Source: Bacteroidia bacterium (GTDB lineage Bacteria > Bacteroidota > Bacteroidia > Bacteroidales > UBA7960). Taken from it: a stretch of 43,438 nt of DNA. Shown piece by piece: positions 8,126 to 18,599 of the stretch. The notes under the pieces were generated by a model, which was not told the DNA's origin, searched no databases, and saw nothing but the letters and a program-made list of their open reading frames with translations. Location of the stretch: NCBI GenBank assembly GCA_007695305.1, contig REEA01000136.1, positions 1 to 43,438 of the forward strand. The letters are read 5' to 3'. Each line of letters begins with the position of its first letter. Position 1 is the first letter of the stretch. Both the position numbers and the translations under genes were made by a program.

Positions 8126-10006
8126 ATGATATTTAATCATTATGATGTTATAGTGATAGGAGGGGGGCATGCCGGTTGCGAAGCAGCAGCTGCTGCAGGA
8201 AGACTTGGTTCGTCAGTGTTGCTTATTACCCTGAATCTTTCCACCATCGCGCAAATGTCATGCAATCCTGCCATGGGAGGTATAGCCAAAGGTCAGATTA
8301 TCAGAGAAATTGACGCACTGGGGGGATATTCTGGTATCGTTACGGATCACACCATGATTCAATTCAGGATGCTCAACAGAAGTAAAGGGCCTGCTATGTG
8401 GTCACCAAGGGCGCAAAGCGACAGGAATATGTTTGCCCAAAAGTGGCAACAAATCCTTATGTCCATCGAAAATGTACACATCTGGCAAGACAGTGTAACA
8501 AACATATTGACTGATGAAACCAAAAGAGTTAGAGGCGTTGTTGCCGCATTTGCCGGTGAAATCTCTTCAAACCAGGTTATCATTACAAGCGGCACTTTTC
8601 TCAATGGGAAAATACACATTGGAAGGAATTCTACTTATGGTGGAAGGCTTGGGGAATCGAATTCTGCGGGGTTGACTGAATCTATCCTTAACCTTGGTAT
8701 TCAGAGTGAACGTTTAAAAACCGGTACACCTGTTCGCGTGGACGGTCGCAGCATTGATTTTTCAGTTCTTACTGAACAACCAGGCGACGAAGAGCCTGGA
8801 AAATTTTCATTTACCAATACGCCATTTCTTGAAAACCAGTTAAGCTGCTACCTGGTACATACCAACGAAAAAACCCACGCCATACTTAGAGAGGGATTTG
8901 AAGACTCCCCTTTATTTGCAGGAAGAATCCAGGGAAGCGGACCAAGATATTGTCCCTCCATAGAAGACAAAATTGAGAGATTTTCGGAAAGAGAAAGGCA
9001 TCAATTATTTATTGAACCAGAAGGGAGAAACACAACCGAATTTTACATTAACGGTTTTTCATCCAGTTTACCTATTGATATACAATTTCGCGCTCTAAAG
9101 GAAGTACCCGGTTTTGGAAATGCAAGAATTACCAAACCCGGTTATGCCATCGAATATGATTATTTTCCCCCAACTCAACTCAAATCCAGCCTGGAAAGCA
9201 AGGTTGTGAAAGGTCTTTTCTTTGCCGGCCAGGTAAATGGAACCACGGGCTATGAGGAAGCTGCCTGTCAGGGATTGATTGCCGGGATTAATGCGCACAG
9301 AAAGAGAATCAACGAGGACGCTCTTGTCATAAAGAGGTCAGAGGCATATATCGGTGTGCTGATAGATGATCTTGTGACAAAAGGGACGAAGGAGCCATAC
9401 AGGATGTTCACCAGTCGTGCTGAATTTAGAATTCTGCTTCGGCAGGACAACGCCGATCAAAGGTTAACGCCCATAGGGAAAGCCATCGGTTTGTCCGATG
9501 ACGAAAGAAACACCCGGTTAAGAAAGAAGATTCAATTCATAGAGCAAATTAAATACAACCTGCAAACACATAGTGCCCAGCCTGATACGATAAATAGTTT
9601 ATTGGAACAAGCTGGCACAGCACCTATTCAGCAAAAGACAAAATTTGCGAATTTATTATTGCGGCCACAGGTTAGGCTGAAAGCGTTAATGGAGCATAAC
9701 CGGGAGCTATTACCGGTAGCAGAGAGTTACGAGGACACAATCCTTAACGAAGCCATAGATTCTTCAGAGATAGAAATAAAATACAAAGGATATATCGATA
9801 AAGAAGAAGAAATGGCAGAAAAAATTAATAGATTGGAAAACCTTTCACTGGGAAATAGCATACAATACAATGCAATACATGCATTAAGCAATGAAGCCAG
9901 GGAAAAACTTAGCGCTATAAAACCGTCTACCATTGGGCAGGCATCGCGTATAAGCGGAATTAACCCATCTGATATAGCTGTATTGTTGGTCCACCTTGGA
10001 AGATAA
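8126..10006 (+). CDS. mnmG: tRNA uridine-5-carboxymethylaminomethyl modification enzyme MnmG
   Basis: A 626-residue FAD-dependent enzyme (GidA) that works with MnmE to install the carboxymethylaminomethyl group at wobble uridine 34 of certain tRNAs. The N-terminal dinucleotide-binding motif VIGGGHAGCEAA is at about 10-21. The family signatures CNPAMGGIAKG, GTFLNGKIHIG, RLKTGTPVRVD and the second FAD-contact region GLFFAGQVNGTTGYEEAA are all present, and a helical C-terminus ends with the family pattern IGQASRISGINPSDIAVLLVHL. The length is normal. It is the last gene of the DUF4175 operon. The stop codon (10004-10006) is overlapped by the parS-like palindrome, echoing the gidA-parAB neighbourhood of many bacteria, although rsmG, parA and parB are not in this window. 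Confidence 0.97.
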   Translation: MIFNHYDVIVIGGGHAGCEAAAAAGRLGSSVLLITLNLSTIAQMSCNPAMGGIAKGQIIREIDALGGYSGIVTDHTMIQFRMLNRSKGPAMWSPRAQSDRNMFAQKWQQILMSIENVHIWQDSVTNILTDETKRVRGVVAAFAGEISSNQVIITSGTFLNGKIHIGRNSTYGGRLGESNSAGLTESILNLGIQSERLKTGTPVRVDGRSIDFSVLTEQPGDEEPGKFSFTNTPFLENQLSCYLVHTNEKTHAILREGFEDSPLFAGRIQGSGPRYCPSIEDKIERFSERERHQLFIEPEGRNTTEFYINGFSSSLPIDIQFRALKEVPGFGNARITKPGYAIEYDYFPPTQLKSSLESKVVKGLFFAGQVNGTTGYEEAACQGLIAGINAHRKRINEDALVIKRSEAYIGVLIDDLVTKGTKEPYRMFTSRAEFRILLRQDNADQRLTPIGKAIGLSDDERNTRLRKKIQFIEQIKYNLQTHSAQPDTINSLLEQAGTAPIQQKTKFANLLLRPQVRLKALMEHNRELLPVAESYEDTILNEAIDSSEIEIKYKGYIDKEEEMAEKINRLENLSLGNSIQYNAIHALSNEAREKLSAIKPSTIGQASRISGINPSDIAVLLVHLGR

Positions 10007-10008
10007 AA

Positions 10009-10024
10009 TGTTCCACGTGGAACA
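10009..10024. other. parS: parS-like centromere site (ParB binding)
   Basis: TGTTCCACGTGGAACA at 10009-10024 matches the bacterial parS consensus TGTTnCACGTGnAACA at every fixed position. The perfect palindrome extends four more bases each side (10005-10028) and overlaps the last two bases of the mnmG stop codon. I found no second copy in the window. In other bacteria such sites load ParB and the chromosome-segregation machinery and cluster near the replication origin. The 24-bp palindrome has no loop, so it makes a poor terminator. Confidence 0.85.
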
Positions 10025-10186
10025 TTTTGATCAGTGCACCGGGGAAGGAGAAAAATTATTTCAGCGTTCAAGTCCCCGGCCCTTTCTGATTTGGCTTCTA
10101 TATTTCCGGCTTCCGGCATTTGTCAAAAACATGTATATTTACCAATCTTCGACTGTGTGAATGCATCCTTGAAAAAAGAAAGCCAA

Positions 10187-11134
10187 ATGGAAGTACTTGG
10201 TCATTGTCCTGCATGTGGTGGCAAAAAACATAATGGTTCGATGGTGGTTTGCAGAGACTACCTGGTCACATTGGAGTTGTTTCAGATTGTTGAGTGTGAA
10301 AACTGCCAATTGCGTTTCACGAACCCGAGACCATCAAAACAAAAAATAGCGGCATATTACCGCTCTGAAGACTACCTTTCCCACTCCGATGGCAAAAACA
10401 ACCTTCTTGAAAAAACGTATCAGCATGTCAAGACCCTGATGCTTGACAGAAAGCTGAAGATGATAGGCAAACACAGCAAAAGGGAGGGGCGGAAGCTGCT
10501 GGACTTTGGCTGCGGAACCGGTGATTTTTTACTTGCTGCTGAAAAAAAAGGGTACAATGCAATAGGATATGAGCCCGGCAAAAACGCTGCATCAAAAGCA
10601 AAGGCAAAAGGTGTTCGTGTATTCACCAGGATGGAAGAACTGTACGAAACGATTACACAAACAAAACCTGACATCATTACACTTTGGCATGTTCTGGAGC
10701 ATATGCACGAATACCCCGGAATCATTGATACGCTAAACCTGTTGTTAAACAAGAATGGTATTCTGGTGATAGCTGTCCCGGTATCATCAAGCCTGGACGC
10801 GAAACGTTATCATAAATACTGGGCGGCCTATGATGTCCCCCGACACCTGTTTCACTTTACACCGGACACACTGGTTCCGGCCATTGTTCAAAAAGGCTTC
10901 AGATTTGTTGGCAAAAACGGGCTTCCTTTTGACAGCTATTACATTTCATTACTCAGTGAAAAAAACAAAAAACAGGATAAGGCTGAAAACACCGGGCCGA
11001 AACCCACGAAAATAAAACCGTCACTGATAGACTTTATAAAGGCAACAGCCATAGGTTCAGCTTCCAACCTTTCGGCAATGCTCCAAAGAACACCCTGGTC
11101 TGGCGAAGTTTATACGTTCGAAAAAACCGGGTAG
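10187..11134 (+). CDS. Class I SAM-dependent methyltransferase with N-terminal zinc ribbon
   Basis: A 315-residue protein. An N-terminal zinc ribbon is formed by CPAC (about 7-10) and CENC (about 44-47), followed by LRFTNPRP, a layout common in Bacteroidota methyltransferases of the UbiG/Methyltransf_23 type. The SAM-binding motif I is LLDFGCGTGDFL (about 104-115), and DIITLWHVLEHM marks the acidic and His-containing core further on. The substrate is unknown; such enzymes often act on lipids, sugars or surface-polymer precursors. The frame is open back to 10034, but I chose the ATG at 10187 because the extension has no homology-like content and the zinc ribbon begins directly after it. Between the parS-like site and this start there is no other gene. 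Confidence 0.85.
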   Translation: MEVLGHCPACGGKKHNGSMVVCRDYLVTLELFQIVECENCQLRFTNPRPSKQKIAAYYRSEDYLSHSDGKNNLLEKTYQHVKTLMLDRKLKMIGKHSKREGRKLLDFGCGTGDFLLAAEKKGYNAIGYEPGKNAASKAKAKGVRVFTRMEELYETITQTKPDIITLWHVLEHMHEYPGIIDTLNLLLNKNGILVIAVPVSSSLDAKRYHKYWAAYDVPRHLFHFTPDTLVPAIVQKGFRFVGKNGLPFDSYYISLLSEKNKKQDKAENTGPKPTKIKPSLIDFIKATAIGSASNLSAMLQRTPWSGEVYTFEKTG

Positions 11135-11297
11135 AAACAAACGTCGCAGCAAAGCTGCCGCCACAAAAGAATAACCGGCGTCAAAACCACGTCTCCGGAA
11201 AACAACCTACAGGGTCAATCAGAAGATGGTATGTGTTTTGATGATACAGGTGTAACGGATTTATTCCTTAACTTAGCACTATACATTTCTTTAAGCG

Positions 11298-14200
11298 ATG
11301 CACAGTCCAGATTTAAAACGATATCTCACGCAATTAGTATGGGCGATTATTGTTCTGGCAACAGCCGCCGGTTTATACCAGGTACGACAGTCAACCAGCG
11401 ACAGTGAAAAAATTGTAGAACGATTTCGACACGCCCTGCAAAACAGCGAAATCAGCCTCAACAAACACCTTGATGAATTTATTCAACAATACCGGCTCTC
11501 GGAAGGGGAGGCCATTACAAATATAAACCGGATCCAGGAATACAAAAAAGATTTTTTTAACCAGGGAATCATATACCATATTTATGAAGATGATCAACTG
11601 ATCTTTTGGTCAACCAACATAATTCCATTGGAAAACAATCAAGCACCCGAAAAAAACATGGGTGCCTCTCACAAAAAAAACGGATGGTACCTCTATGAAA
11701 AACAGGAAACAGAGAATACCGTTTTTGTTGCCTACTATCTCCTCAAAGAACAATACAGATATCAAAACCGATTCCTGGTTAATCGCTTTCATCACCAGCT
11801 CCCGGACGTTGAAGAACTTTTTTACCTGTCCGACAGGGCTGACATAGGATGGCCCATATACAACCAAAATAACGACTATCTCTTTTCCTTGGTTCTAAGG
11901 AGAGAAGCTGCACTGGTGCAAAACGTGAAAACCATACACATAGCTTCCGCCCTCATTGCTGTATTGTCCATGCTAATGGTGGTGTTTTTTTCGTTCCGGT
12001 ATTATTCAAACCTTTTTAACAGTGGGAAAAGATTGCTTGCAACCCTGGGCTTTGGCTTCACATTATTGCTCTTTCGGGCTGTTTCCTTTGTTTTCAGTAT
12101 ACCGGGTGTTTTTTATGAAGGCACCTTGTTTTCGCCCGAAATGTATGCCACGTCTGACCTGTTTCCCTCCCTGGGAGACCTGTTCCTGAATGTAGCCCTG
12201 GTTACCATAGTTGGTTATTTCCTGTTCTATAATTACAGAAATATTGAAATTAAACCGGCAACAAAAAAATCATTAGCAATCATTCAGGGCTTTTTTCTGT
12301 TTGCCGCCATTTTTTTGATCTGCGGATTGGCATTATACCTGATTGAGGGACTGGTTATCAATTCGCACCTTACGCTTGATGTCCAATTCATTTTTTCAAT
12401 GGATATTTATAACCTGATGGGTTTTCTTATCATTGGCCTTGTCTTTTTTGCCCTCTTCTTTTATAGCGTAGTCCTTTGCAGGCTGGCCCAAAAACTCATC
12501 ATTGACAAAAAGCATTTCTGGATTACCTGCGCAGGTTCTCTGATCCTGTTGTTTTTAATAACATGGGTGCTGCACGGGTTCTTAGTGCTGCTTTTTGTGT
12601 TAACAATTGCAGCCATCATCGTATATGAACTGGATCAAAGATCAACATTTCCCCAAAAAGGCTTTACCGCATTGGTTCTCTCTCTTTTTCTCTTCTCCAT
12701 CATATCCACGTTTGCACTATATAGGTTTAATGAAGAAAAGGACAGAGAAAAAAGAAAAACCCTGGCTCTGCAGCTTGCATTTGAACAAGACCCGGTTGCC
12801 GAGTTTCTCTTCCTTGAAATAGAGGACGCTCTGTTTAATGACAACCAGCTACAAAACCTGGTACGGCGTGATCCATATAATGATGCGCTGATTTTGAATT
12901 ATTTACAATACCACTACTTCTATGACTTCTGGGCAAAATATGATATTCAGGTAACCGTTTGTGTACCCAATGAATTACTCTGGATCAAACCTGACAATGT
13001 GGAAATAGAATGTGCAGTTTTCTTTGATGAGTATATACAATCTGTTGGAAAACAAACTGTTAGCGACAGGTTCATCTACCTTGACAACGATACAGGGCGC
13101 AATAGCTATATCCTTAAAATGAAAATTGGAAAACATGAGGATGAACACTTAGCGGAGTACCATTTGTATGTAGAATTTGACTCAAAGATTGTCATGAGAG
13201 ATATGGGGTTCCCTGAACTATTGATAGACGAAACAATTGATATTAACCGGGAGCTGATAAATTACAGTTATGCTGTATACAAAAACGAAATACTTGTAAA
13301 TGAATCCGGAACTTATATGTTTCATGTCAGCTTTTCGGCGTTCGGAGAGGTGGAGGATGAATTTACCTTTATGGAATTTGACGGGTACACGCACCTGATA
13401 TATAAAAAGGATGATAAAACCATCTACGTTGTAAGCCGCCCAAAAACAACATTCCTGGAAGCGTTGGCCCCATTTTCATACCTGTTTGTATCATTTTTTA
13501 TACTGATTATCGTCTTTTGGTTGCTCTTCAGTGAAAAGAAAAAAACAAGGCTGTTTAAGATCAACTTCAGGCGACGCATACAGTATTCCATGATCATTAT
13601 ACTGGTAGTTTCCGCACTGACAATGGGTAGTGCTTCGGCATGGTTTCTCTATAACATATATCAAAACAAGACCAATTCTTTTCTCAGTGAGAAAACCATC
13701 AGTGTATTGCTTGAGCTGGAGGCTGATCTGGCAGCCCATACGTACCTGGATCAAACCATGGAGTTCTTTATGTATGATTTACTGTTGGGCTATTCGCATG
13801 TTTTTTTCACCGATATCAACCTGTATAATCAACAGGGCCAGCTAATTGCTTCAAGCCGCCCGAAAGTGTTTGAAGAAGGCCTCGTGGGACGCAAAATGAA
13901 TCCCATTGCCTATCATCAAATGAAAAAAGAACACCGTAGTCAGTTCATACACAACGAAAAAATCGGGAAGCTGCAGTATTTATCGGCTTATACCCCTGTT
14001 TACAACCAGTATAATCGTGTGATTGCATACCTGAACCTTCCCTATTTTGCCAAGCAAAGTGAGCTGCGCAATGAAGTTACCTATTTTCTGGTGGCGTTTA
14101 TCAATATCTATTTATTGATGGTGGTTCTGGCCATAGTTCTTGCGCTCTTTGTGTCGAACTACATCACCAAACCCATGCAAGTGATCCGTGATAACCTGGC

Positions 14201-15035
14201 AAGTTTGCAGCTCGGAAAAGCCAATCAAAAAATTGAATGGACACGTGAAGATGAAATAGGCAGCCTGATAGCGGAATATAACCGGATGATTGACGAACTT
14301 GCCATCAGCGCAGAACTCCTGGCCCGCAGCGAAAGAGAAACCGCCTGGCGTGAAATGGCACGACAGGTTGCCCACGAAATCAAGAACCCGCTTACACCCA
14401 TGAAACTCAGCGTTCAATATCTTCAAAAGGCCTGGAAAGAAAATGTGCCTGACTGGGACGACAGGTTGGAGCGGTTTACGAAAACCATGATCGAACAAAT
14501 TGACAACATGTCGGTAATCGCACGCGAATTTAGTGATTTTGCAAAAATGCCGATGACCAAGAACGATTTTATTGACCTTCGGTCAGTCATTCCCGAGGTG
14601 CTGGACCTTTATAAGAATCTCGAAAGAATTGAAATGGTTACAGAAATGCCATCCGGAACAGAGCCACTGAATGTATATGCAGACAGAAGCCAATTGTTGC
14701 GCGTTTTCAACAACCTTATCAAAAATGCAATACAGTCGTACGACAGGAAAGACATAGCATATATACGCGTACGTTGCTCCGGCGAGGAGGGCTTTTACAG
14801 GATAGCCATTTCGGACAAGGGATGCGGTATACCTGAGAACAAAAAAGAGAAAGTCTTTGATCCGTATTTCACCACCAAGGCCAAAGGGATGGGCCTGGGG
14901 CTTTCCATTGTAAAAAATATCATTGAGGGCTTTGGGGGCAATATATGGTTCTATTCAAAAGAAGAGGAGGGAAGTGAGTTTGTTTTCACACTTCCTGCTG
15001 CAGAAAAAAGGGGTCAGCAGCCGGATTATTCGTAA
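11298..15035 (+). CDS. Large multi-pass membrane sensor histidine kinase (HAMP-HisKA-HATPase)
   Basis: A 1245-residue sensor kinase. A first membrane anchor (about 12-29) precedes an exported sensing region (about 30-210). A block of some seven hydrophobic segments (about 213-475), a second exported region (about 500-715), a further segment near 725, one near 760 and a last one at about 925-950 follow. A HAMP domain (about 952-1005) leads to the HisKA box [16 protein letters not shown] with phospho-acceptor H1026, and then to a complete HATPase: N-box [12 protein letters not shown] (about 1135-1146), G1 DKGCGIPE, F-box DPYFTTK, G2 KGMGLGLSI. The layout recalls NtrY-like kinases with a much larger sensor. 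No response regulator is adjacent, so it is an orphan or pairs elsewhere. Its last 10 bases overlap the end of the convergent buk gene. Confidence 0.9.
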   Translation: MHSPDLKRYLTQLVWAIIVLATAAGLYQVRQSTSDSEKIVERFRHALQNSEISLNKHLDEFIQQYRLSEGEAITNINRIQEYKKDFFNQGIIYHIYEDDQLIFWSTNIIPLENNQAPEKNMGASHKKNGWYLYEKQETENTVFVAYYLLKEQYRYQNRFLVNRFHHQLPDVEELFYLSDRADIGWPIYNQNNDYLFSLVLRREAALVQNVKTIHIASALIAVLSMLMVVFFSFRYYSNLFNSGKRLLATLGFGFTLLLFRAVSFVFSIPGVFYEGTLFSPEMYATSDLFPSLGDLFLNVALVTIVGYFLFYNYRNIEIKPATKKSLAIIQGFFLFAAIFLICGLALYLIEGLVINSHLTLDVQFIFSMDIYNLMGFLIIGLVFFALFFYSVVLCRLAQKLIIDKKHFWITCAGSLILLFLITWVLHGFLVLLFVLTIAAIIVYELDQRSTFPQKGFTALVLSLFLFSIISTFALYRFNEEKDREKRKTLALQLAFEQDPVAEFLFLEIEDALFNDNQLQNLVRRDPYNDALILNYLQYHYFYDFWAKYDIQVTVCVPNELLWIKPDNVEIECAVFFDEYIQSVGKQTVSDRFIYLDNDTGRNSYILKMKIGKHEDEHLAEYHLYVEFDSKIVMRDMGFPELLIDETIDINRELINYSYAVYKNEILVNESGTYMFHVSFSAFGEVEDEFTFMEFDGYTHLIYKKDDKTIYVVSRPKTTFLEALAPFSYLFVSFFILIIVFWLLFSEKKKTRLFKINFRRRIQYSMIIILVVSALTMGSASAWFLYNIYQNKTNSFLSEKTISVLLELEADLAAHTYLDQTMEFFMYDLLLGYSHVFFTDINLYNQQGQLIASSRPKVFEEGLVGRKMNPIAYHQMKKEHRSQFIHNEKIGKLQYLSAYTPVYNQYNRVIAYLNLPYFAKQSELRNEVTYFLVAFINIYLLMVVLAIVLALFVSNYITKPMQVIRDNLASLQLGKANQKIEWTREDEIGSLIAEYNRMIDELAISAELLARSERETAWREMARQVAHEIKNPLTPMKLSVQYLQKAWKENVPDWDDRLERFTKTMIEQIDNMSVIAREFSDFAKMPMTKNDFIDLRSVIPEVLDLYKNLERIEMVTEMPSGTEPLNVYADRSQLLRVFNNLIKNAIQSYDRKDIAYIRVRCSGEEGFYRIAISDKGCGIPENKKEKVFDPYFTTKAKGMGLGLSIVKNIIEGFGGNIWFYSKEEEGSEFVFTLPAAEKRGQQPDYS

Positions 15036-16102
15036 ACCAAAGCCTCAGCCTCACCATTGAACACCATCAGTCCATTCATGGCGAGTGCCCGCATTTCGTC
15101 TTCCCCGGGGTATACGTATATCGGAGCAATATGCTGTATTCTTTCAGAAACAGCTTCTACAAAGGGTTTACCATAGGCAATACCGCCGGTGAGCAAAACA
15201 GCGTCCACATTTCCTTTCAATACGGTTGACATTGCGCCGATCTCTTTAGCGACCTGGTATGCCATGGCATTCTGGATTAGTTGTGCTTTGCTGTCACCAG
15301 CCTTTGCCCGCTTTTCCACATCATATGCATCGTTGGTACAGAGGTATGCCACCAAACCACCCTGGCCGGTAATCATTTTTTTGATTTTCTCTTTGGTATA
15401 TTTCCCGCTGAAACAAAGATCAACGAGGGCTCCTGCCGGCAACGTTCCAGTACGCTCAGGAGAAAACGGACCTTCTCCGTCCAGAGCCTGATTCACATCT
15501 ATTACACGGCCTTTATGGTGTGCCCCCACACTGATGCCACCGCCCAAATGCGCAATAACCAGATTCATATCCTCATAACTTTTGGAAACCGACTTGGCAT
15601 GCTGGCGTGCAATCGCTTTTTGATTCAGCGCATGGAAAATGGATATTCGCTCAAATAAAGGATGCCCCGAAATCCGTGCAATGTCGTCAAGCTCGTCAAC
15701 AACAACCGGATCTGCAATATACGCCTTGGCACCGGGAATGGCGCTGGCAATATCATGGGCAATCAATCCGCCCAGGTTGCTGGCATGTTCTCCCAGAAAA
15801 CCAATCTTTAAATCCTCTATAAGCCGGTCATTTACTTCGTAAACACCTGATGAAATAGGCTTTACCAGCCCTCCGCGACCAACGATCAACTTAATGCTTT
15901 TAATATCGAAAGAAGCACTTTCAAGCTCTTCCAAAACGATTTTCTTGCGAAAGCTGTATTGATCGGTAATTTTTTCGAAACCATCCAGCTCTTCCGATGG
16001 ATGTTTAATGTTTTTCAGAAACACCTCCTTGGTGTTTTGAAATACAGCAATCTTTGTTGATGTGGAACCAGGGTTAATGGCCAGTATCAGTTCTCGTACC
16101 AT
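15026..16102 (-). CDS. buk: Butyrate kinase
   Basis: A 358-residue acetokinase-family kinase converting butyryl-phosphate and ADP to butyrate and ATP. The phosphate-binding loop INPGSTSTKIAVF lies at about 9-21, the family block VIAHLGGGISVGAHHKGRVID at about 181-201, the acidic/catalytic stretch DGEGPFSPERTG just after, and the second nucleotide loop VLLTGGIAYGKP near 304-315. The length matches butyrate kinases rather than the 400-residue acetate kinases. It lies 70 bases downstream of ptb on the same strand, forming the classic terminal butyrate (or branched-chain acyl) pathway with substrate-level ATP formation, which suggests fermentative or anaerobic growth. It converges on the sensor kinase with a 10-base overlap. 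Confidence 0.95.
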   Translation of the reverse strand: MVRELILAINPGSTSTKIAVFQNTKEVFLKNIKHPSEELDGFEKITDQYSFRKKIVLEELESASFDIKSIKLIVGRGGLVKPISSGVYEVNDRLIEDLKIGFLGEHASNLGGLIAHDIASAIPGAKAYIADPVVVDELDDIARISGHPLFERISIFHALNQKAIARQHAKSVSKSYEDMNLVIAHLGGGISVGAHHKGRVIDVNQALDGEGPFSPERTGTLPAGALVDLCFSGKYTKEKIKKMITGQGGLVAYLCTNDAYDVEKRAKAGDSKAQLIQNAMAYQVAKEIGAMSTVLKGNVDAVLLTGGIAYGKPFVEAVSERIQHIAPIYVYPGEDEMRALAMNGLMVFNGEAEALVYE

Positions 16103-16172
16103 GTGGTTGTTTTTTTATTGAAAGAGTTGTGATAATAAATTGTGCTTAATATGACCGGTGTTTGCCTGAATG

Positions 16173-17075
16173 TTATTTGTCGCTTACTGCTGCGGCCAGG
16201 GCAATGCTGTTCAATTTTGTTTCGTCGGTATCGGCCCGTGAGGTTAGTACAATAGGTGCAGCAGCACCCAGTATCACAGCAGCGCACTTAGCACCGGCAA
16301 AGTAAATTAAGGCCTTGTAAAGCGCGTTTGCAGCGTCGATGTCGTCCGGCACCAAAATGTCAGCATCGCCGGCTACAGGGCTTATAATGCCCTTTAGGTC
16401 TGCGCTTTTTTTGCTGATGGCATTGTCGAACGCAAGTGGACCGTCAATGATGCAGTTTTGAATTTGACCCCGGTCGGCCATCTTGGAAATGGCTGCGGCA
16501 TCCATGCTTGACTTCATGGCAGGGTTCACGGTTTCCACAGCGCTGAGCAAGGCCACCTTGGGTTTTTCTATACCCAGCTTGCGGAAATACCCCACGGCAT
16601 TTTTAATAATGCTGACTTTTTCCATCAGTTCGGGTGCGATGTTCATTGCGGCATCCGTCAATCCCACCAGCTTGTGGTATTTTTCCACCTCAAACAGGGC
16701 AAGGTGGGAAATCTGTTCACCTGTTCGCAACCCGTATTCTTTATTTAACACCGCTTTCAACAAAATGGCAGTCCCCAGGTTCCCTTTCATCAACACATCA
16801 GCCTCCCTGTTGCGCACCATTTTTACGGCTACAGCCGCAGCCTCTGCATTGTCGGGATGATTCACAAGGGTAAATGCAGACAAGTCAAAGCCCTGCTGGC
16901 CGGCGATTTCCCGGATGATTACTTCATCTCCAATGAGAATACCTTCAATCAAATTGTTCCGTTGTGCATTGACAACGGCACCAAGGGCATGGGCATCATG
17001 GGCGGCGGCAAGAACAAGGCGCCTCCGGCTGTGAGAACGGGCCATTTCATGGAGTTGGGAGAGCTTTTTCAACAT
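16173..17075 (-). CDS. ptb: Phosphate butyryltransferase
   Basis: A 300-residue enzyme of the phosphate acetyl/butyryl-transferase family that exchanges CoA for phosphate on butyryl-CoA, supplying butyryl-phosphate to the kinase encoded just downstream. Supporting segments are VLMKGNLGTAILLKAVLNKE (about 94-113), HLALFEVEKYHKLVGLTDAAMNI, VALLSAVETVNPAMKSSMDA and the C-terminal ILGAAAPIVLTSRADT. The length fits Ptb rather than the longer Pta. Some annotations call close relatives bifunctional enoyl-CoA hydratase/phosphate acetyltransferase, but there is no hydratase domain here. The start ATG at 17075 is the first Met of the conserved region. Branched-chain acyl-CoA substrates are possible too. 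Confidence 0.93.
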   Translation of the reverse strand: MLKKLSQLHEMARSHSRRRLVLAAAHDAHALGAVVNAQRNNLIEGILIGDEVIIREIAGQQGFDLSAFTLVNHPDNAEAAAVAVKMVRNREADVLMKGNLGTAILLKAVLNKEYGLRTGEQISHLALFEVEKYHKLVGLTDAAMNIAPELMEKVSIIKNAVGYFRKLGIEKPKVALLSAVETVNPAMKSSMDAAAISKMADRGQIQNCIIDGPLAFDNAISKKSADLKGIISPVAGDADILVPDDIDAANALYKALIYFAGAKCAAVILGAAAPIVLTSRADTDETKLNSIALAAAVSDK

Positions 17076-17231
17076 AGGACAGAAGCTTTTGGTTTATCAG
17101 CATCAAAAGTAAAAAAAAGAAACAAGCAAATCCGGAAAACACATACGAAATAGCAAAAAAAGCATACCCCTCCGTCATAATCACACACCAGACACCCATC
17201 TCCAATAATCAAAAAAATTACGACAGGAAAC

Positions 17232-18314
17232 TTAAAACAAATGCCTGAGGGGAACAAGCAGCCACTCAAAAAAACGTTGTATCACCGGCCGCTGCATCCA
17301 TCTCTCATAATCGAATGCTTCAGACGACCTGCGGGTTTCGTTCATGTGGCTGACCATCTGCCGGACAAGGCTTTTGTGCTCACCGGCCAGACATATTTCA
17401 TGCTGGTAACGCAAGCTGCGATAATCAAAGTTGGAAGAACCGATAACAAAATACTTTCGGTCGGATAAAAACAGCTTCGCATGCAGATTTTGCGGCAGAT
17501 AAAAAAAGATTTGCACCCCTTTTTCCGCAAGCTCTCCCAGGTATTTGGACGTAAGTACATCCATGATTCCCACATCTGATTTTTTTGGAATATGTACAAA
17601 AACATTTACCCCGCGCATGGCCGCATCAATCAATGCTTTCCGCAAGCTGCTGCCGGGAAGGAAATAGGGACTTTCGATCACAATCTCTTTCGTGGCCGAA
17701 TGGATGAGTTCCAGAAATTTCTTTTTCACAGGCTGAAAGGCAATAGACGGAACATCCCTGATGATTTCCAAACCGTTATATTTGATCAAACGGGTATATG
17801 ACAGCTTGTCAAAAAAATATTTGTTGTATATGTTATAATTCTCGGAAATAATCCGCTTGAAAGGTTTTGCGATGGATCCTTTTATACGGAACATGGATTC
17901 GCGCCAGTTCAGAGAGTAACCCGAAATATTTGCAGAGCCGATCCAGGTTACTTCATCGTCGATCACCAGTATTTTCCGGTGATCACGCCGGTGACTTTTT
18001 GTAAATGCATCCCAGTTTAACTTGATTTTTTTAAAAAAGCGCAACTCCCCGCCGGCATCAATGAGCTCTTGAAAAAAGGCAAACCCTGAAGAGGCACCCC
18101 ATGAATCAATCAGCAAACGAACCTTCACGCCCTCACGGCACTTTTTGATCAGATTGTCTCGAAAACGGATGCCAATGGGATCATTGCGAAAACGGTAAAT
18201 CTCAAGGAAAATGTATTCGCGGGCACGGTTAATGTCGCTCAACATGGCTGTGTAATAAGCCAAAGGATCGGAAATCAACCTGATTTGAAGCTCTTGACTA
18301 TTCCCTGTTTCCAT
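17232..18314 (-). CDS. Phospholipase D / cardiolipin synthase-type protein
   Basis: A 360-residue two-domain PLD-superfamily protein (from the ATG at 18314). The first HKD motif is HRKILVID with H112, K114 and D119, followed by GSANISG. The second is HAKLFLSD with H278, K280 and D285, followed by GSSNFDYRS. This arrangement is that of cardiolipin synthases (ClsB/ClsC-like), which transfer phosphatidyl groups between phosphatidylglycerol molecules or from other donors. No N-terminal membrane segments are present, unlike ClsA. A TTG start 25 codons upstream (18389) would lengthen the protein to 385 residues; neither start has a clear ribosome-binding site. It lies upstream of ptb on the same strand, but a 156-base gap makes co-transcription uncertain. 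Confidence 0.85.
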   Translation of the reverse strand: METGNSQELQIRLISDPLAYYTAMLSDINRAREYIFLEIYRFRNDPIGIRFRDNLIKKCREGVKVRLLIDSWGASSGFAFFQELIDAGGELRFFKKIKLNWDAFTKSHRRDHRKILVIDDEVTWIGSANISGYSLNWRESMFRIKGSIAKPFKRIISENYNIYNKYFFDKLSYTRLIKYNGLEIIRDVPSIAFQPVKKKFLELIHSATKEIVIESPYFLPGSSLRKALIDAAMRGVNVFVHIPKKSDVGIMDVLTSKYLGELAEKGVQIFFYLPQNLHAKLFLSDRKYFVIGSSNFDYRSLRYQHEICLAGEHKSLVRQMVSHMNETRRSSEAFDYERWMQRPVIQRFFEWLLVPLRHLF

Positions 18315-18585
18315 GATCTGAAAAATATCAGCAACAAAAAACTGTCTATCTGCATAAGCCGGCGATATGCTGAATAATGACTTTTGCAATCGACCAATTC
18401 AAAGATAAAGAAATAAAAATGTAATGCAGAAAAAAAAACAAATCCGCGCCATTTTGGCATAATAACACGGGAACACGCTTCAAAAACAACAGTTTTTCGG
18501 CCATTATGGCTGATTTTTTTAAATACCACTGATCGGAACGTCTTTTGCCAAAGGAATAATCAAAACCCAAGTTTCACAAAAAGTT

Positions 18586-18592
18586 AAGGAGG
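18586..18592 (+). promoter_or_regulatory. Strong Shine-Dalgarno of the small heat-shock gene
   Basis: AAGGAGG at 18586-18592 lies seven bases before the ATG at 18600. This is a near-consensus Shine-Dalgarno, which is unusual in Bacteroidota, where start sites normally show A-rich leaders instead. It fixes the start codon of the Hsp20 gene. Confidence 0.8.
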
Positions 18593-18599
18593 AAAAATC

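Noticed and set aside
10005-10028. Transcription terminator after mnmG
   Set aside because: The palindrome has no loop and only four T residues; it fits the parS consensus far better.
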